Source of the DNA: JANOAR01 sp031411235
GTDB lineage: Bacteria; Verrucomicrobiota; Verrucomicrobiia; Verrucomicrobiales; Verrucomicrobiaceae
Reading direction: 5' to 3'
DNA length: 33,167 bases
NCBI GenBank assembly: GCA_031411235.1
Contig: JANOAR010000229.1
Span: 1 to 33,167 of the forward strand
Part shown: positions 31,301 through 33,167 of the stretch, one piece after another
How the letters are laid out: each line of letters opens with the position of its first letter
Numbering within the stretch: the first letter of the stretch is position 1
The notes under the pieces: generated by a model
What the model saw: the letters and a program-made list of their open reading frames with translations, nothing else
The model's database searches: none
Told to the model about the DNA's origin: nothing
Made by a program: the position numbers and the translations under genes

Positions 31301-33167
31301 GCACGGGGCCAATCGCAGGCACATCAAAACGCCACGTCGGCCCCTCGGCGGTGAGCACATCGAGATGCGCGACGATGCGCCAGAAGTACGTCGCGCCACG
31401 CGTGAGCCGAGGCAGCGTGTAGCGCGGCGTGGTGGTGGTGCCGAGCAGCTCCGCCGCACCCAGCGTTGAGGTATTACCGAGATACACATCGTAGCTCGTG
31501 GGCACGCCGCCTGTACCTGCGGGTGCTGTCCAGGCGAGATCACTATCGGGGTTCACGCCCGTGGAGAGGTGCGCGGGGCTAGGCTGCGCGGGCAAAGCTG
31601 GCGTTTGCGAATCATAGATCGTGAGGCTCGCTGTGCTGCTGGTGAAGCCGCTCAACTCGGCCAGCACACTCGCGCTGCGATGTCCCGTGACGGCGGGGTC
31701 ATTGATGGGCGTGAGTGGGATCGCGGCGCGTGCTTGGCCTGCTGGGATGACAACGCTTGCAGGCACGGTGAGCAGCGTGGGCATGGACGAGGTAAGTGTG
31801 ATGGTGAGCGTCGTACTTGTGGCCGCAGCGAGATGCACTTCGGCAATGTCGCTGATCGTCCCCGCATTCTCCGCGATGCCCGTGGGCAGTGTCACCGTGA
31901 GCGTCAGCGCCTCGGCATCGCGCACCTCAGTGGTAGCGCTGGTGCTCGTCCAACCGACTACGCTAGCTGAGACGGTGGCCATGTGTGAGCCGTCGATTTC
32001 ATCGTCGTTAGGCATCGTCAAGGTGAACGTCTGTGTGGTCGCGCCAGCGGGTACCATCACGGTGTTAGGCACAGTGAGTTCGGTCATGTCGCTGGAGGCA
32101 AGATGCACCACCACGGGCACATCGGGCGCGGCGCTGAGCGTCAGCGTGCCCGTCGTTGGTATTGCGTTTTCAGTAACGAAGACAGGCAGTTCGACGGTGA
32201 TGTTCGCCGCTTCGTTGTCATGCACCGTGACTTGAATTTCGCTGCCAATATAAGTCGCAGCCGTGGCTGAAAGCAGCTCCGTGCGTGTGCCATCGAGCAG
32301 GGCATCATCGGTGGGCGTCATGGTGAAAGTGGCGCTCGTGGTGCCAGCAAGAATCGTCGCGGCGGCGGCGCTCAAAGTGGCCTGCGTGCCAGCGTTTAGC
32401 GCGAGCGCTATGACAAGATCATCCACAGGTGCCACGGGCACGCTCACCGTCGCCGTTGTGGCGCTCGTGCCCTCGGTCAGCGCGTAGTCTGGCAGGCTCA
32501 GATTCAAGCGCTTCGCGGGCGTGCCGAGGAACTGAATGTCGTCGATGTTCCAGCCCGAATACGCCCATGCACCGAAGCCGATGGAGAAGCCCCAGCGCAC
32601 GTAAACCGTGCTGTGTTTATCGGCCACGGCAGAGATGTCGTAGTCCTGCGGCGACCAGGCAGACTCGGCGAGTTCGGCATTGGGATTGATCCAAATTTGC
32701 GTCCATGTCGTGCCATTGTTCGACACCTCCACGGTGGCCGTTGCATAGGGTGGGAAGTCGGTGTTTAACCAACGCTGAAAGCGCAGCCGCGTGCCCTCGT
32801 ACTGCGATAGGTCGATGGCGGCAGTCTTAACATAATAGGGGCCGCCAATGGCGATGCTGTAATCGCCCGTGAGATCCACGCCGAGCACCTTGGCACCTGT
32901 TGCACCGCTTGTTGGATCAGCCTCGCCGTAGGTATTGGCGTCGCCAGCGACCTTGCCGCCTGCGCCGAGCGGCGTGCCATACTGCCACTCGCCTGTCATC
33001 GTCCAGCCTTCCGGCAGCGTGTTCAGATTGAACTCAAACACGCGTGTGGACTCGATATTCACCCGCACAGGCAGCGTGACGTTTTGCGGCGTCGGCGTGG
33101 GGTTCGTAATGGTAAAAGTCGCGCTCTGGGTACCGCCGACGAGGCTGCTCACACTGGGCGATATTTG
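28320..33167 (-). CDS. Giant exported Calx-beta/lamin-tail/fibronectin protein (partial, N-terminus outside window)
   Basis: At least 1,615 residues, open to the right edge. Domains from the visible N-terminal side: the end of a repeat domain; a MAM/jelly-roll-like module (ending SGWNIDDIQFLG); three Calx-beta-like units (each ending VTVHDNEA, TEVRDAEA or LTIYDSQT); a fibronectin III-like unit (TSYDVYLGNT); a beta-sandwich domain interrupted by a lamin-tail domain (MVISELNTGSLDEIEFINIS...DMSGWQVVFYD); three more Calx-beta-like units (VADNEA, LIDNET, VRDNDV); another sandwich domain; a second fibronectin-like unit; an Ig-like unit; and a verrucomicrobial-style C-terminal domain (YFTLSYRRRIQPSGFTYRVE). 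Very few cysteines. A surface or extracellular adhesin or scaffold is likely; Calx-beta units often bind calcium. No sorting signal is visible at the C-terminus. Confidence 0.85.
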   Translation of the reverse strand, partial: QISPSVSSLVGGTQSATFTITNPTPTPQNVTLPVRVNIESTRVFEFNLNTLPEGWTMTGEWQYGTPLGAGGKVAGDANTYGEADPTSGATGAKVLGVDLTGDYSIAIGGPYYVKTAAIDLSQYEGTRLRFQRWLNTDFPPYATATVEVSNNGTTWTQIWINPNAELAESAWSPQDYDISAVADKHSTVYVRWGFSIGFGAWAYSGWNIDDIQFLGTPAKRLNLSLPDYALTEGTSATTATVSVPVAPVDDLVIALALNAGTQATLSAAAATILAGTTSATFTMTPTDDALLDGTRTELLSATAATYIGSEIQVTVHDNEAANITVELPVFVTENAIPTTGTLTLSAAPDVPVVVHLASSDMTELTVPNTVMVPAGATTQTFTLTMPNDDEIDGSHMATVSASVVGWTSTSATTEVRDAEALTLTVTLPTGIAENAGTISDIAEVHLAAATSTTLTITLTSSMPTLLTVPASVVIPAGQARAAIPLTPINDPAVTGHRSASVLAELSGFTSSTASLTIYDSQTPALPAQPSPAHLSTGVNPDSDLAWTAPAGTGGVPTSYDVYLGNTSTLGAAELLGTTTTPRYTLPRLTRGATYFWRIVAHLDVLTAEGPTWRFDVPAIGPVHHFSWSTIGATQQADIPFNPTITALDEFGDTAVGYTGSATLSTKGGAGQMVISELNTGSLDEIEFINISDSAVDMSGWQVVFYDESSWPFSLATLTLGNGTTSAAGDVWRVQEFGTPVGSYPLYQIGMNINWTEFSRGGIMLRDKTGGIVDFACFGAPASQVLDPISVPSTAWSGNGIPTSNNAALMYLRTGSSDHNSASDWIAAAPSSGVVNAGLTLPFPGAAGGTPLLPLSTGAFTAGVWTGPVQIRRAHPSVKLVVSDGASHTGTSNVFEVLSLGALSLAIPSLNVTEGNAAQTATLSLPAVRAVDVVVELSSSDASEITVPAQVTIFAGEISTTFPVTIVDDESPDGTQSATITASMIAYDSAAATMNVADNEAGVLSITLPASLAEGQSSSAGAAHVDVTIAPDANLIITLTNADATRLTLPATVTILANTTSATFTMTAVNDAYMDDASSTVLVTASVPGWTSATANAVLIDNETRVLTMTTTSPFIEGAGTYPAMGRVFLPGLPRSDVTVEIASSDTSEITLPNATLLIPAGQSYATFAGSTPDDALIDGTQTVTLSASAVGFTAVMRDVLVRDNDVHHFVFGSVAGSVVTGTLVPVVITAQDIENRNLTSWQGGVLISLTAATGDASAMPVMLSVINGVASGSLLVQGIGTGCIIHADDGAGHLGQSAAFSITLPPVPVIVAEPAFTGGTTNSIAWSSVGSATGIEYEAQRASDAAFTTPTGSGWSGGLGVTFTTLTDGALYHYRVRARKLDGANEQVWLSAWSSAASSTQDATAPVLTTLPLDHSFTTQAAPLITGTTSSDLSGIASITFTPASGPVITATTTDAFATWSAQLGSLALGESSYTLTARDNAIPPNTTTTTWHITRFEVSATPTAAQTKSILAAAFNTDPNNPAAAQPTSGNSVNASDGKTYFTLSYRRRIQPSGFTYRVETSTNLSTWSSLGTDVETVSSTPTGDGITETCTCRVTPAIGEGEKKFVRVQVVVE

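Overview
The window looks like chromosomal DNA from a member of the Verrucomicrobiota, probably close to Prosthecobacter or Verrucomicrobium. The basis is a murC-murB fusion beside murG and ddl, a eukaryotic-type HisA, sulfatase and NHL-repeat exoproteins, a very large Calx-beta/lamin-tail surface protein, and intergenic repeats of a style typical of that phylum. This placement is inference from gene content; no rRNA is present. GC is fairly high in genes, with AT-rich gaps around 6.3-6.5 kb and 13.9 kb.

Left part (1-7 kb): dnaX (minus, its 3' end outside the window) diverges from nadA. A long acyl-CoA dehydrogenase follows behind two small palindromes. A TPR-repeat gene on the minus strand is split by an in-frame TAG. 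A secreted thioredoxin-like protein ends at a strong terminator.

Middle (7-14.7 kb): a stand-alone eukaryotic-type HisA lies on the minus strand. Opposite it are a CdaA-type diadenylate cyclase with an extra CdaR-like membrane anchor and an OmpR-type two-component pair. On the minus strand follow a GT9 glycosyltransferase overlapping a class IV aminotransferase, a 3D-domain lipoprotein, and an XRE-type DNA-binding protein with a perfect 16-bp palindrome just ahead of its start.

Cell-wall block (14.7-19.8 kb, minus): murG, murC-murB fusion and ddl make, in order, lipid II from lipid I, UDP-MurNAc-alanine and its MurNAc precursor, and D-Ala-D-Ala. Between murCB and ddl lies about 650 bp of repeat-rich non-coding DNA: a perfect 38-bp inverted repeat, a 28-bp direct repeat, and what looks like a 3' fragment of tmRNA (ssrA), a typical integration scar.

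Signalling operon (19.9-22.7 kb, minus): a membrane spermidine-synthase-like protein, a 127-residue protein-kinase-like protein and a PP2C phosphatase are packed with gaps of 6 and 16 bp. This is the best candidate in the window for an undescribed functional unit.

Right part (22.8-33.2 kb): an NHL-repeat exoprotein, a YhcH/TabA-family protein, panB, a sulfatase with an altered active-site motif, a Wzz-like chain-length protein, and a giant exported protein running off the right edge. Two copies of a 145-bp element with long terminal inverted repeats each sit just after the stop codons of the last two genes, in the same orientation.
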